Below are positions 26,058 to 33,624 of a DNA stretch of 33,624 nucleotides, piece after piece. Position 1 is the stretch's first letter. Each line of letters begins with the position of its first letter. A program made the translations under genes and the position numbers. The notes under the pieces are model-generated. The model had not been told where the DNA came from. It was given only the letters and a program-made list of their open reading frames with translations, and did not search any database. The stretch lies in NCBI RefSeq assembly GCF_003501885.1, contig NZ_QWFA01000117.1, positions 1-33,624 of the forward strand, written 5' to 3'. The stretch comes from Streptomyces globisporus. GTDB taxonomy: Bacteria; Actinomycetota; Actinomycetes; Streptomycetales; Streptomycetaceae.

Positions 26058-27431
26058 ATGCCCATGGGTCACACGGCCACCGCACAGGCCGGCTCCGGCG
26101 GCTTGACAGCGACCGAGCACCGCCTGGCCAACGGCCTGCGTGTGGTGCTCTCCGAGGACCATCTGACCCCGGTCGCCGCGGTCTGCCTCTGGTACGACGT
26201 CGGCTCGCGCCACGAGGTCAAGGGACGCACCGGCCTGGCTCACCTCTTCGAGCACCTGATGTTCCAGGGCTCGGGCCAGGTCAAGGGGAACGGTCACTTC
26301 GAGCTCGTCCAGGGAGCCGGCGGCTCGCTCAACGGAACGACCAGCTTCGAGCGGACCAACTACTTCGAGACCATGCCCACCCATCAGGTGGAGCTCGCCC
26401 TGTGGCTCGAAGCCGACCGGATGGGCTCCCTTCTCGCCGCGCTCGACGAGGAGTCCATGGAGAACCAGCGCGACGTCGTCAAGAACGAGCGCCGCCAGCG
26501 CTACGACAACGTGCCCTACGGCACCGCGTTCGAGAAGCTGACCGCCCTCTCCTACCCCGAGGGCCACCCCTACCACCACACCCCGATCGGCTCCATGGCC
26601 GACCTGGACGCGGCCACGCTGGAGGACGCCCGCGCGTTCTTCCGTACGTACTACGCGCCCAACAACGCGGTGCTCTCGGTGGTCGGCGACATCGACCCCG
26701 AGCAGACCCTCGCCTGGGTCGAGAAGTACTTCGGCTCCATCCCCTCCCACGACGGCAAGCAGCCGCCGCGCGACGGGACGCTGCCCGAGATCATCGGCGA
26801 GCAGCTGCGCGAAGTGGTCCACGAGGAGGTCCCGGCGCGCGCCCTCATGGCCGCCTACCGCCTCCCGCACGACGGCACCCGCGCCTGCGACGCCGCGGAC
26901 CTGGCGCTGACCGTGCTGGGCGGCGGCGAGTCCTCCCGGCTGCACAACCGCCTGGTCCGCCGCGACCGTACGGCCGTGGCGGCGGGCTTCGGTCTGCTGC
27001 GGCTCGCCGGGGCGCCCTCGCTGGGCTGGCTGGACGTGAAGACGTCCGGCGGCGTCGAGGTGGAGACGATCGAGGCCGCCGTCGACGAGGAGCTGGCCCG
27101 GTTCGCCGCCGAGGGGCCCACCCCCGAGGAAATGGAGCGGGCCCAGGCGCAGTTGGAGCGCGAGTGGCTCGACCGGCTCGGCACGGTCGCCGGCCGGGCC
27201 GACGAACTGTGCCGTTACGCCGTCCTGTTCGGCGACCCGCAGCTCGCCCTGACCGCCGTGGGCCGCGTCCTGGACGTCACAGCGGAGGAGGTGCGTGCGG
27301 CGGCCGAGGCGGCCCTGCGCCCCGACAACCGGGCGGTGCTGGTCTACGAGCCCATCGAGCCGGCCGACGAGGCCGCCGAAGGTGAAGACGGCGAAGAGGG
27401 CACCGACGCGCACGAGGGGGCGGCCAAGTGA
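26058..27431 (+). CDS. M16-family zinc metallopeptidase (catalytic subunit)
   Basis: 457 residues. The inverted zinc motif HLFEH gives H62 and H66 as ligands with E65 as the base; the third ligand is probably E144 (KNERRQRYD), 78 residues on, as in pitrilysin-type enzymes. It is a two-domain half-size M16 protein (insulinase/processing-peptidase fold). The C-terminus is acidic (DEAAEGEDGEEGTD). No signal peptide is visible, so a cytoplasmic role in peptide breakdown or processing is likely. The ATG at 26058 follows GAAGGGA by 5 bases; an ATG two codons later is also possible. Its stop overlaps the start of the second M16 gene by 4 bases. Confidence 0.92.
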   Translation: MPMGHTATAQAGSGGLTATEHRLANGLRVVLSEDHLTPVAAVCLWYDVGSRHEVKGRTGLAHLFEHLMFQGSGQVKGNGHFELVQGAGGSLNGTTSFERTNYFETMPTHQVELALWLEADRMGSLLAALDEESMENQRDVVKNERRQRYDNVPYGTAFEKLTALSYPEGHPYHHTPIGSMADLDAATLEDARAFFRTYYAPNNAVLSVVGDIDPEQTLAWVEKYFGSIPSHDGKQPPRDGTLPEIIGEQLREVVHEEVPARALMAAYRLPHDGTRACDAADLALTVLGGGESSRLHNRLVRRDRTAVAAGFGLLRLAGAPSLGWLDVKTSGGVEVETIEAAVDEELARFAAEGPTPEEMERAQAQLEREWLDRLGTVAGRADELCRYAVLFGDPQLALTAVGRVLDVTAEEVRAAAEAALRPDNRAVLVYEPIEPADEAAEGEDGEEGTDAHEGAAK

Positions 27432-28828
27432 GCGACGCCGCCGTGACTGGAGTAGCCATGGAGTTCCACCCGCAGCCCACGCCCGGCACGGCCCGCCCCT
27501 GGGCCTTCCCGGCGCCCGAGCGCGGCGCTCTGCCCAACGGGCTGACCGTGCTGCGCTGCCACCGCCCCGGCCAGCAGGTCGTCGCCGTGGAGATCTTCCT
27601 GGACGCGCCGCTGGAGGCCGAACCCGAGGGCCTCGACGGCGTGGCCACGATCATGTCGCGGGCGCTCTCCGAGGGCACCGACAAGCACAGCGCCGAGGAG
27701 TTCGCCGCCGAGCTGGAGCGCTGCGGCGCCACGCTCGACGCGCACGCCGACCACCCCGGCGTCCGGGTCTCCCTGGAGGTCCCGGCCTCCCGACTGGCCA
27801 AGGCGCTCGGACTGGTCGCCGAGGCGCTGCGGGCCCCCGCCTTCGCCGAGAGCGAGATCGAGCGCCTGGTGGGCAACCGCCTCGACGAGATCCCGCACGA
27901 GCACGCCAACCCGTCCCGGCGCGCCGCCAAGCAGCTCTCCAAGGAGCTGTTCCCGGCCACCGCCCGGATGTCCCGCCCGCGCCTGGGCACCGAGGAGACG
28001 GTCCGGCGGATCGACGCGGCCGCCGTGCGCGCCTTCTTCGACGCCCACATCCGCCCGTCCACCGCGACGGCCGTGATCGTCGGCGACCTGACCGGCATCG
28101 ACCTGGACGCGCTGCTGGCGGAGACCCTCGGCGACTGGTCGGGCAACACCGCCCAGGCCCGCCCGGTGCCGCCCATCACCGCGGACGACACCGGCCGCGT
28201 GGTCATCGTGGACCGCCCCGGCGCGGTCCAGACCCAGCTGCTGATCGGCCGCATCGGCGCGGACCGGCACGAGCGCGTGTGGCCCGCGCAGGTGCTCGGC
28301 ACGTACTGCCTGGGCGGGACCCTCACCTCCCGGCTGGACCGGGTGCTGCGCGAGGAGAAGGGCTACACCTACGGCGTGCGCGCCTTCGCCCAGGTCCTGC
28401 GCTCCTCCGGCCCCGACGCGGGCGGCGCGGCGATGCTCGCGATCAGCGGCTCGGTGGACACCGAGTCCACCGGACCGGCCCTGGACGACCTCTGGAAGGT
28501 CCTGCGGACGCTGGCCGCCGAGGGGCTGACCGACGCCGAGCGCGAGACGGCCGTGCAGAACCTGGTGGGTGTCGCTCCGCTGAAGTTCGAGACCGCCGCC
28601 TCCGTCGCGAGCACGCTGGCCGACCAGGTCGAGCAGCACCTCCCCGACGACTACCAGGCCCACCTCTACGCCCGGCTCGCCGAGACGGGCACCGTGGAGG
28701 CGACCGCCGCCGTGGTCAACGCCTTCCCGGTCGACCGGCTGGTCACGGTTCTGGTGGGGGACGCCGCGCGGATCGCCGAGCCGGTCAAGGCTCTCGGTAT
28801 CGGAGAGGTGACCGTCGTCACCGGCTGA
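27428..28828 (+). CDS. M16-family protein without zinc site (partner subunit)
   Basis: 466 residues with the M16 fold. Where the zinc motif should be, the sequence is GLDGVATIMSRAL (68-80), so no HxxEH. The Arg/Tyr motif that completes the active site of paired M16 enzymes is present (GYTYGVRAF, about 312-320). This division is the classic alpha/beta arrangement of heterodimeric M16B peptidases, so the two products probably form one enzyme. GTG at 27428 overlaps the previous stop (GTGA). An ATG at 27458 with GGAG upstream is a plausible alternative that drops ten residues. A T-tailed terminator follows the gene. Confidence 0.92.
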   Translation: MSDAAVTGVAMEFHPQPTPGTARPWAFPAPERGALPNGLTVLRCHRPGQQVVAVEIFLDAPLEAEPEGLDGVATIMSRALSEGTDKHSAEEFAAELERCGATLDAHADHPGVRVSLEVPASRLAKALGLVAEALRAPAFAESEIERLVGNRLDEIPHEHANPSRRAAKQLSKELFPATARMSRPRLGTEETVRRIDAAAVRAFFDAHIRPSTATAVIVGDLTGIDLDALLAETLGDWSGNTAQARPVPPITADDTGRVVIVDRPGAVQTQLLIGRIGADRHERVWPAQVLGTYCLGGTLTSRLDRVLREEKGYTYGVRAFAQVLRSSGPDAGGAAMLAISGSVDTESTGPALDDLWKVLRTLAAEGLTDAERETAVQNLVGVAPLKFETAASVASTLADQVEQHLPDDYQAHLYARLAETGTVEATAAVVNAFPVDRLVTVLVGDAARIAEPVKALGIGEVTVVTG

Positions 28829-28872
28829 CACCGCCCGCGGAGCGCGGCCGCCCTGTGCGACCCCTGCCGTGA

Positions 28873-28916
28873 ACAGGACCCCGACAGAAGGGATTTCGTC
28901 GGGGTCCTGTGTTTTT
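28873..28916 (+). terminator. Intrinsic terminator after the M16 pair
   Basis: ACAGGACCCCGAC (28873-28885) and GTCGGGGTCCTGT (28898-28910) form a 13-bp perfect stem with a 12-base loop, followed by GTTTTT. This is the most canonical terminator in the window. Confidence 0.92.
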
Positions 28917-28998
28917 GCCTGTTTGGTCCACTTCGCACCCTTTGGGGCAGAGGTTGCCCGTCTGCCCTGTGGGATGCGCGACAAATCCCCCTGTCCGT

Positions 28999-29028
28999 TT
29001 GGTGATGGGAAGTCGCCCCGCCTAGCGT
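28999..29028 (+). promoter_or_regulatory. Promoter of the riboswitch-M23 unit
   Basis: TTGGTG (28999-29004), an 18-base spacer and TAGCGT (29023-29028) resemble a housekeeping promoter. The start would be near 29035, some 45 bases before the riboswitch. Confidence 0.55.
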
Positions 29029-29077
29029 CGGCCCGGCTGTCCGTCACCCGTATGCCGCAGCCGCGGCGCCGGGCAGT

Positions 29078-29226
29078 CATCGCCGAGTCCCCGTCAGGCG
29101 CGAGCCTGGGGAGCCGGGGACCCATGCAGTCCCTGGGGTGAATCGGAGGCCCGTGCCGCGAACCGGTGGGGGGATCCGTAGGAGACCTTCCTGCTCCGAA
29201 CCCGTCAGCTAACCCGGTAGGCGAGA
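29078..29226 (+). ncRNA. Cyclic-di-AMP riboswitch (ydaO/yuaA type)
   Basis: The leader of the M23 gene carries the conserved blocks of the ydaO motif in order: GAGCCGGGGACCC (29111-29123), GGGGTGAATCGG (29135-29146) and GAACCCGTCAGCTAACC (29198-29214) followed by GGTAGGCGA. The ends pair as TCGCC (29080-29084) with GGCGA (29220-29224), closing the P1 helix. In Streptomyces this class precedes cell-wall hydrolase genes, and ligand binding is generally reported to reduce expression. The expression platform is not clear: only about 25 bases separate P1 from the start codon. Confidence 0.92.
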
Positions 29227-29251
29227 AGGAAGGAAAGGAACCAGCCCCTCC

Positions 29252-30067
29252 ATGGCGTTCACCCGTGCCACCGGGAAGCACCGTGCCCCGAGCCGTCTCA
29301 CGCGCCGGAGCGCCCAGGCCGCCGGCATCGCGGCCCTGGCCACCACCGGAGTCCTCGGCTCGCTGTCCTCCCCGGCCCTCGCCGCGGACACCGAGGCCGC
29401 CAAGGTCGCCGACACCGGCCTCACCCAGGCCATCTCCCTCGACGCCACCCTCGCCGAGCAGATCGACGCGCAGGCCCACGCCCAGCAGCGGCAGGCCGAC
29501 GCCGTCGCGAAGGCGAAGGCCAAGGCCGCCGCCGAGGCCCGCGAGAAGGCCGCCAAGGCCAAGGCGAAGGCCGAGGCCGAGCGCAAGGCCGAGGCCCGCG
29601 CCAAGGAGGTCCGCGAGGAGAAGGCCCGTGCCGCCCGCGCCGCCGAGCGCGCCCGGCTGAACGCCTTCCACCTCCCGGTCGCCGGCTCCCACGTCACCAC
29701 CGGCTACAACGCCGGCGGCTCCCTCTGGTCCTCCGGCAGCCACTCCGGCGTGGACTTCCAGGCCGCCTCCGGCAGTTCCGTCGTCGCTGTCGGCGCCGGC
29801 ACGGTCGTCGAGGCCGGCTGGGGCGGCGCGTACGGCAACAACATCGTGCTTCGGATGGCGGACGGCACCTACACCCAGTACGGCCACCTCTCCTCGATCG
29901 GCGTCTCCGTCGGCCAGAGCGTCTCCTCCGGCCAGCAGATCGGCCTCTCCGGCTCCACCGGCAACTCCACCGGCCCGCACCTGCACTTCGAGGCCCGCAC
30001 CACCCCCGACTACGGCTCCGACATGGACCCCGTCGCCTACCTGCGGTCCCACGGTCTGAACGTCTGA
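29252..30067 (+). CDS. Secreted M23-family peptidoglycan hydrolase
   Basis: 271 residues. A signal peptide (RLTRR, then a hydrophobic stretch, cleavage probably after ALA44) exports it. Residues about 60-135 are an Ala/Lys/Glu-rich coiled coil. The C-terminal M23 (LytM) domain has H164 and D168 (HSGVDF), H212 (YGHLSS) and the HLH motif H243-H245 (GPHLHFE), the zinc ligands and catalytic base of peptidoglycan endopeptidases. It should cut peptide cross-links in the wall during growth, germination or sporulation. The ATG at 29252 lies downstream of purine-rich GGAAGGAAAGGAA, though the spacing is long. Control by the upstream c-di-AMP riboswitch is strongly indicated. Confidence 0.93.
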   Translation: MAFTRATGKHRAPSRLTRRSAQAAGIAALATTGVLGSLSSPALAADTEAAKVADTGLTQAISLDATLAEQIDAQAHAQQRQADAVAKAKAKAAAEAREKAAKAKAKAEAERKAEARAKEVREEKARAARAAERARLNAFHLPVAGSHVTTGYNAGGSLWSSGSHSGVDFQAASGSSVVAVGAGTVVEAGWGGAYGNNIVLRMADGTYTQYGHLSSIGVSVGQSVSSGQQIGLSGSTGNSTGPHLHFEARTTPDYGSDMDPVAYLRSHGLNV

Positions 30068-30090
30068 CCGCACCCCTCGCGCCCCACCGC

Positions 30091-30122
30091 CCGAAGGCCC
30101 CGGCACCCGCCGGGGCCTTCGG
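30091..30122 (+). terminator. Terminator after the M23 gene
   Basis: A 14-bp perfect stem, CCGAAGGCCCCGGC (30091-30104) and GCCGGGGCCTTCGG (30109-30122), with loop ACCC, followed by TAATT. Confidence 0.88.
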
Positions 30123-30185
30123 TAATTCCCGCGTGAAGATATACCTGGATTCCGGCCTGCCATCGGAAATTCCAGCGGATTGTCA

Positions 30186-30191
30186 TAGAGT
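30186..30191 (+). promoter_or_regulatory. Probable -10 box of the GntR gene
   Basis: TAGAGT fits TANNNT and would start transcription near 30198, about 50 bases before the gene. No good -35 is seen. GGAA-A-TTCC (about 30163-30171) upstream is a small dyad. Confidence 0.35.
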
Positions 30192-30247
30192 CACGGAACA
30201 GACGTCGGGCGGCCGCGTTTCGCGGGGATCAAGGCGGAGGTTCGGAT

Positions 30248-30955
30248 ATGCGCATTCCCGCGCATTCGGTATGCACGGCAATCCGTGACGACATCGTCTC
30301 CGGTGTCTACGAGCGCGGCAGCCGCCTCACCGAGGAGTTGCTGGCCCGTCGCTACGGGGTCTCCCGCGTCCCGGTCCGCGAGGCGCTGCGCACGCTGGAG
30401 TCCGAGGGGTTCGTGGTCACCCGCAGACACGCCGGCGCCTGTGTCGCCGAGCCCACCGTCCAGGAGGCCGCCGACCTCCTGGAGGTGCGGATGCTCCTGG
30501 AGCCGCTGGGCGCGGCCCGCGCCGCCCAGCGCCGCACCGAAGCCCATCTCAAGGTGCTCCGCGGTCTGGTCAGACTGGGCCAGGAACGGGCCCGCCGGGG
30601 CGAGGGCGAGGACCTGCGGTCGCTGGGCGGCTGGTTCCACGAGACCCTGGCCCAGGCCTCCGGCAGCCCCGGGCTCATCGCGCTGCTCACCCAGCTCCGG
30701 CACAAGATCGCCTGGATGTACGCGGTCGAGCAGCCGGCCCGCCCGGTCGACTCCTGGGCCGAGCGCGGCGCGATCGTGGACGCCGTGGCGCGCGGCGACG
30801 CGGAACGGGCGAGGGCACTCACCGCCCAGCACGCGGAACGCTCCACCGCCGAGCACCGGCTCCGCCGCCCGGATCGTCCCGGGCGTCGCACCGCCCCCGT
30901 TCCCCCGGTGAGAAGTTCGCAACACGGCGTAAACACTGCGGGCGTCCGGCATTAA
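30248..30955 (+). CDS. GntR-family regulator (FadR subfamily, FCD domain)
   Basis: 235 residues. The winged helix is at about 5-70 (LTEELLARRYGVSRVPVREALRTLESEGFV). The FCD effector domain follows (about 75-200), with WFHETLAQASGSPGLIALL as the region that usually supplies metal and ligand contacts. The last 35 residues are Arg/Pro-rich and probably loose. GGCGGAGG lies 7 bases before the ATG. FCD domains commonly bind small organic acids. It lies between the M23 gene and ptsH (convergent), neither an obvious target. Operator-like sequences occur right after the gene. Confidence 0.9.
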   Translation: MRIPAHSVCTAIRDDIVSGVYERGSRLTEELLARRYGVSRVPVREALRTLESEGFVVTRRHAGACVAEPTVQEAADLLEVRMLLEPLGAARAAQRRTEAHLKVLRGLVRLGQERARRGEGEDLRSLGGWFHETLAQASGSPGLIALLTQLRHKIAWMYAVEQPARPVDSWAERGAIVDAVARGDAERARALTAQHAERSTAEHRLRRPDRPGRRTAPVPPVRSSQHGVNTAGVRH

Positions 30956-30963
30956 CAAAAGCG

Positions 30964-31028
30964 CCGTATACAAAGAGATGCAATTTCGGAGCGCTATTTA
31001 CGCTGCCCGCATTATCGAGATGCATCTC
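30964..31028. promoter_or_regulatory. AT-rich patch with operator-like repeats
   Basis: CCGTATACAA (30964-30973) resembles the TTGTATACAA-type sites used by some FadR-subfamily regulators. GAGATGCA (30975-30982) recurs as the left part of the 12-bp palindrome GAGATGCATCTC (31017-31028), exactly 42 bases later. The patch is much more AT-rich than its surroundings and lies between convergent genes, with no supported reading frame. Confidence 0.4.
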
Positions 31029-31041
31029 TCATGAAAGCGAA

Positions 31042-31075
31042 AGAGCCGTGATCCCCTTCGCGGGGTCACGGCTCT
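31042..31075 (-). terminator. Terminator after ptsH
   Basis: AGAGCCGTGA (31042-31051) pairs with TCACGGCTCT (31066-31075), and CCCC (31053-31056) with GGGG (31062-31065). One base bulges, and the loop has five bases. On the minus strand it is followed by TTTCGCTTTC. Confidence 0.82.
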
Positions 31076-31111
31076 CGCGCCGTCGAATCCGGACGGACCG
31101 GAGTCGGAGGG

Positions 31112-31393
31112 TCAGACGGTTTCCGGCAGTTCTTCCAGGCCCTCGGCGACCAGCTTCGCCAGCCGGTCCAGAGCGGCCTCGGCGTCGTCCGCGTCGGACG
31201 CGAGCACGATCTCCTCGCCGCCCTGCGCGCCCAGACCGAGCACGGCCAGCATGGAGGCGGCGTTCACCGGGTTGCCGTCGGCCTTGGCGATCGTCACGGG
31301 GACGCCGGAGGCCGTGGCGGCACGGACGAAGATGGAAGCGGGGCGGGCGTGCAGGCCCTCGGCCCAACCGACGTTTACGCGGCGCTCAGCCAT
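31112..31393 (-). CDS. ptsH: HPr, phosphocarrier of the sugar phosphotransferase system
   Basis: 93 residues, a normal HPr length. The phosphorylated histidine is H15 (GLHARPAS). S47 (NAASMLAVLGLG) stands at the place of the regulatory serine of Firmicutes HPr. HPr passes phosphate from enzyme I to the EIIA components of PTS permeases; ptsI is not in this window. The ATG at 31393 follows AAGGGC. A DasR-type operator 24-39 bases upstream links it to N-acetylglucosamine control, as known for Streptomyces ptsH. Confidence 0.96.
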   Translation of the reverse strand: MAERRVNVGWAEGLHARPASIFVRAATASGVPVTIAKADGNPVNAASMLAVLGLGAQGGEEIVLASDADDAEAALDRLAKLVAEGLEELPETV

Positions 31394-31416
31394 GGTTCTG
31401 CCCTTCACATATCAAC

Positions 31417-31432
31417 GGTTGTCTAGACCAGT
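31417..31432. promoter_or_regulatory. DasR-responsive element (dre) upstream of ptsH
   Basis: Read on the minus strand the 16 bases are ACTGGTCTAGACAACC. The dre consensus is ACTGGTCTAGACCACT or close variants, so the core TGGTCTAGAC matches fully. DasR, the GntR-type N-acetylglucosamine regulator, is known to control PTS genes in Streptomyces. Confidence 0.85.
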
Positions 31433-31477
31433 CTCTCATGCAGTGCGTGGTGCTGTGCCCGGCCTCCCGTCCGGCCG

Positions 31478-31483
31478 TAGGCT
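31478..31483 (+). promoter_or_regulatory. -10 box of the Pat-type gene
   Basis: TAGGCT lies 6 bases before the ATG at 31490, so the mRNA probably begins at the start codon. No clear -35 is seen. Confidence 0.45.
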
Positions 31484-31489
31484 TTGGCC

Positions 31490-33624
31490 ATGGAGCCCAC
31501 GCCGGAACAGAGTCCGCATCACGCGTACCCCGACCACTGGGAAGCGGACGTGGTGCTCCGCGACGGGGGCACCGCGCGCATCAGACCGATCACCACGGAC
31601 GACGCCGAGCGACTGGTCAGCTTCTACGAGCAGGTGTCCGACGAGTCGAAGTACTACCGCTTCTTCGCCCCGTATCCCCGCCTATCCGACCGGGACGTGC
31701 ACCGCTTCACCCATCACGACTACGTCGACCGGGTGGGACTGGCGGTCACCATCGGCGGCGAGTTCATCGGGACCGTCCGCTACGACCGCATCGACGACAC
31801 GGGCCGCCCCGCCTCCGCCCCCGCCGACGAGGCCGAGGTCGCCTTCCTCGTCCAGGACGCCCACCAGGGCCGCGGCGTCGCATCGGCGCTGCTCGAACAC
31901 ATCGCCGCGGTCGCCCGCGAGCGCGGCATCCGGCGCTTCGCCGCCGAGGTGCTCCCCGCCAACAACAAAATGATCAAGGTGTTCCGGGACGGTGGCTACA
32001 CCCAGCGCCGCAGCTTCGAGGACGGCTCCGTCCACCTCACCCTCGACCTCGAACCCACGGAGAAGTCCCTCGCCGTCCAGCGCGGCCGCGAACAGCGCGC
32101 CGAGGCCCGCTCGGTGCAGCGCCTCCTCGCCCCCGGCTCCGTCGCGGTCATCGGCACCGGCCGCACCCCCGGCGGAGTGGGCCGCACGGTCCTGCGCAAC
32201 CTCCTCGCCGCCGGCTACACCGGCCGCACCTACGCCGTGAACCGCGCCTTCGACGAGGGCCTCGCCACCCTCGACGGGGTCCCCGCCCACCGCTCGCTCG
32301 GCGAGATCGACGAGCAGGTCGACCTGGCCGTCATCGCCGTCCCCGCCCACCGGGTCCCCGAGGCCGTCGCCGACTGCGGCGAGCACGGCGTCCAGGGCCT
32401 GGTCGTCCTCTCCGCCGGTTACGCCGAGCGGGGCGCCGACGGCCGCGAGCTCCAGCGCGAACTGGTCCGCCAGGCCCGCTCGTACGGCATGCGGATCATC
32501 GGCCCGAACGCCTTCGGCATCATCAACACCGCCGAGACCGTCCGGCTGAACGCCTCCCTCGCCCCCGAGTCGCCCGCCCGCGGCCGGATCGGCCTGTTCA
32601 CCCAGTCCGGCGCGATCGGCATCGCCCTGCTCTCCGGCCTCCACCGGCGCGGCGCGGGCCTGTCCTCGTTCATCTCGGCGGGCAACCGGGCCGACGTCTC
32701 CGGCAACGACTTCCTCCAGTACTCCTTCGAGGACCCGGACACCGACGTCGCCCTGCTCTACCTCGAATCGCTCGGCAACCCCCGCAAGTTCACCCGCCTC
32801 GCCCGCCGCACCGCCGCCGTGAAGCCCGTCGTCGTCGTGAAGGGCGCCCGGCACAGCGGCACCAACCCGCCCGGCCACGCCGTCCCGGTCAGCCGCATCC
32901 CCGACACCACGGTCTCCGCGCTGATGCGCCAGGCCGGTGTCATCCGGGTCGACACCGTGACCGAGATGGTCGACGCCGGACTCCTGCTGGCGGGCCAGCC
33001 CCTCCCGGCCGGTCCCCGGGTCGCCATCCTCGGCAACTCCGAGTCCCTCGGCCTGCTGACGTACGACGCCTGCCTCGCCGAGGGGCTGCGCCCGCGCCCG
33101 CCGATCGACCTCACCACCGCCGCCTCCCCGCAGGACTTCCGCGACGCGCTGGCCGAGGCGCTGGCGGACGGGACCTGCGACGCCGTGATCGTCACCGCCA
33201 TCCCGTGGGTGGGGGAGAACGGGGAGGCCGAGACCGGTGACGGCCAGGTGCTGGCCGAGGCCCTGACCAGGGCGGTGGCAGGGGGGTCGGCCAAGCCGGT
33301 GGCCGTCGTCCACGTCGAGATCGGCGGCCTCGCCGAGGCGCTGGCCGCCGCCAGCAGCACGGCGGCCCCGCGTCCCCGGACCGCCGCGCCCCGGTCCGCA
33401 CCCCCGGAAGCGGCCGCGGACCGGGCGGCGGCCACCGCCCCGCAAGCGGCCACGGACCGGACCGGAACCACCACCCCGGCCACGCCCGCCGCCCAGGCCG
33501 GGCCCACCGCTCCGGGAACGCCGACCGCCCCGGGCGCCCCCGGAACGCCGGCAGCTCCGGCCGCTCCCGGAACGGCGACCTCCGCGACGCCTGCCCCCGG
33601 AACCGCCGCCCCCGACGCGAACTC
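31490..33624 (+). CDS. GNAT acetyltransferase / NDP-forming acyl-CoA synthetase fusion, Pat type (3' end outside window)
   Basis: 711 complete codons are present with no stop. Residues about 20-188 are a GNAT domain with the acetyl-CoA loop QGRGVASALL (126-135). Residues about 205-310 are a CoA-binding Rossmann domain (LLAPGSVAVIGTGRTPGGVG), followed by a succinyl-CoA-ligase-like domain (RIGLFTQSGAIGIALLSGL, about 365 on). The ATP-grasp part expected in this family is not reached. Relatives (Salmonella Pat, mycobacterial and actinobacterial protein acetyltransferases) acetylate lysines of enzymes such as acetyl-CoA synthetase, and the synthetase half is often inactive. Residues about 622-711 are a low-complexity Pro/Ala/Thr/Gly linker. 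The ATG has a -10 box 6 bases upstream and no ribosome-binding site. Confidence 0.88.
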   Translation, partial: MEPTPEQSPHHAYPDHWEADVVLRDGGTARIRPITTDDAERLVSFYEQVSDESKYYRFFAPYPRLSDRDVHRFTHHDYVDRVGLAVTIGGEFIGTVRYDRIDDTGRPASAPADEAEVAFLVQDAHQGRGVASALLEHIAAVARERGIRRFAAEVLPANNKMIKVFRDGGYTQRRSFEDGSVHLTLDLEPTEKSLAVQRGREQRAEARSVQRLLAPGSVAVIGTGRTPGGVGRTVLRNLLAAGYTGRTYAVNRAFDEGLATLDGVPAHRSLGEIDEQVDLAVIAVPAHRVPEAVADCGEHGVQGLVVLSAGYAERGADGRELQRELVRQARSYGMRIIGPNAFGIINTAETVRLNASLAPESPARGRIGLFTQSGAIGIALLSGLHRRGAGLSSFISAGNRADVSGNDFLQYSFEDPDTDVALLYLESLGNPRKFTRLARRTAAVKPVVVVKGARHSGTNPPGHAVPVSRIPDTTVSALMRQAGVIRVDTVTEMVDAGLLLAGQPLPAGPRVAILGNSESLGLLTYDACLAEGLRPRPPIDLTTAASPQDFRDALAEALADGTCDAVIVTAIPWVGENGEAETGDGQVLAEALTRAVAGGSAKPVAVVHVEIGGLAEALAAASSTAAPRPRTAAPRSAPPEAAADRAAATAPQAATDRTGTTTPATPAAQAGPTAPGTPTAPGAPGTPAAPAAPGTATSATPAPGTAAPDAN

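Noticed and set aside
27344..30163. 939-codon open frame on the minus strand across the M16 pair, riboswitch and M23 gene
   Set aside because: It is a shadow frame that crosses a terminator, a promoter and a riboswitch. Composition is Gly/Ala/Val-biased with no family match.

Overview
This window is a core chromosomal segment of a high-GC actinomycete, almost certainly a Streptomyces. The evidence is the GC-rich, tightly packed coding, the sporulation regulator whiH directly upstream of the principal sigma factor hrdB, separate topoisomerase IV genes parE and parC, and a DasR-type site in front of ptsH. From memory, the gene order matches the hrdB-parE-parC-ptsH neighbourhood of S. coelicolor (about SCO5814 to SCO5842). 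I see no tRNA, rRNA, insertion sequence, prophage or CRISPR array.

Left part (1-6.7 kb): a partial unknown gene, a RecQ-type helicase gene broken by two apparent internal deletions (its C-terminus carries a phosphoribosyltransferase-like motif), a divergent DUF4192 gene, a Nudix/NrtR-type regulator, and a one-piece ABC transporter with degenerate ATPase motifs. A perfect 24-bp palindrome built from two DnaA-box-like sequences lies between recQ and DUF4192. Middle-left (6.7-13.7 kb): whiH with a sigma-WhiG-type promoter, hrdB with a candidate ECF/BldN-like promoter, a secreted trypsin-like protease, a small zinc-ribbon protein (DUF7455) and parE.

Middle (13.8-23.3 kb) looks like a carboxylic-acid module: a DUF485-symporter pair, a CitA/DcuS-type two-component system read toward it, a LacI regulator, two divergent citrate-synthase-family genes and a CobW/COG0523 GTPase. 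One citrate-synthase protein has an N-terminal DNA-binding domain. The other has Glu where the catalytic Asp is expected. Their shared 111-bp promoter is dense with inverted repeats.

Right part (23.3-33.6 kb): parC read toward the CobW gene, two translationally coupled M16 peptidase-family genes (one with a zinc site, one without), an M23 cell-wall hydrolase under a cyclic-di-AMP (ydaO-type) riboswitch, a GntR/FCD regulator, ptsH, and the start of a GNAT-acyl-CoA-synthetase fusion of the Pat type that runs off the window.

Most of this is conserved housekeeping and developmental DNA. The best candidates for something under-described are the HTH-citrate synthase with its operator-rich divergent promoter, the DnaA-box palindrome, the operator-like repeats flanking the lacI-type gene, and the broken recQ-phosphoribosyltransferase fusion. 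Five genes have a -10 box 6-7 nt before their ATG and so may be leaderless.
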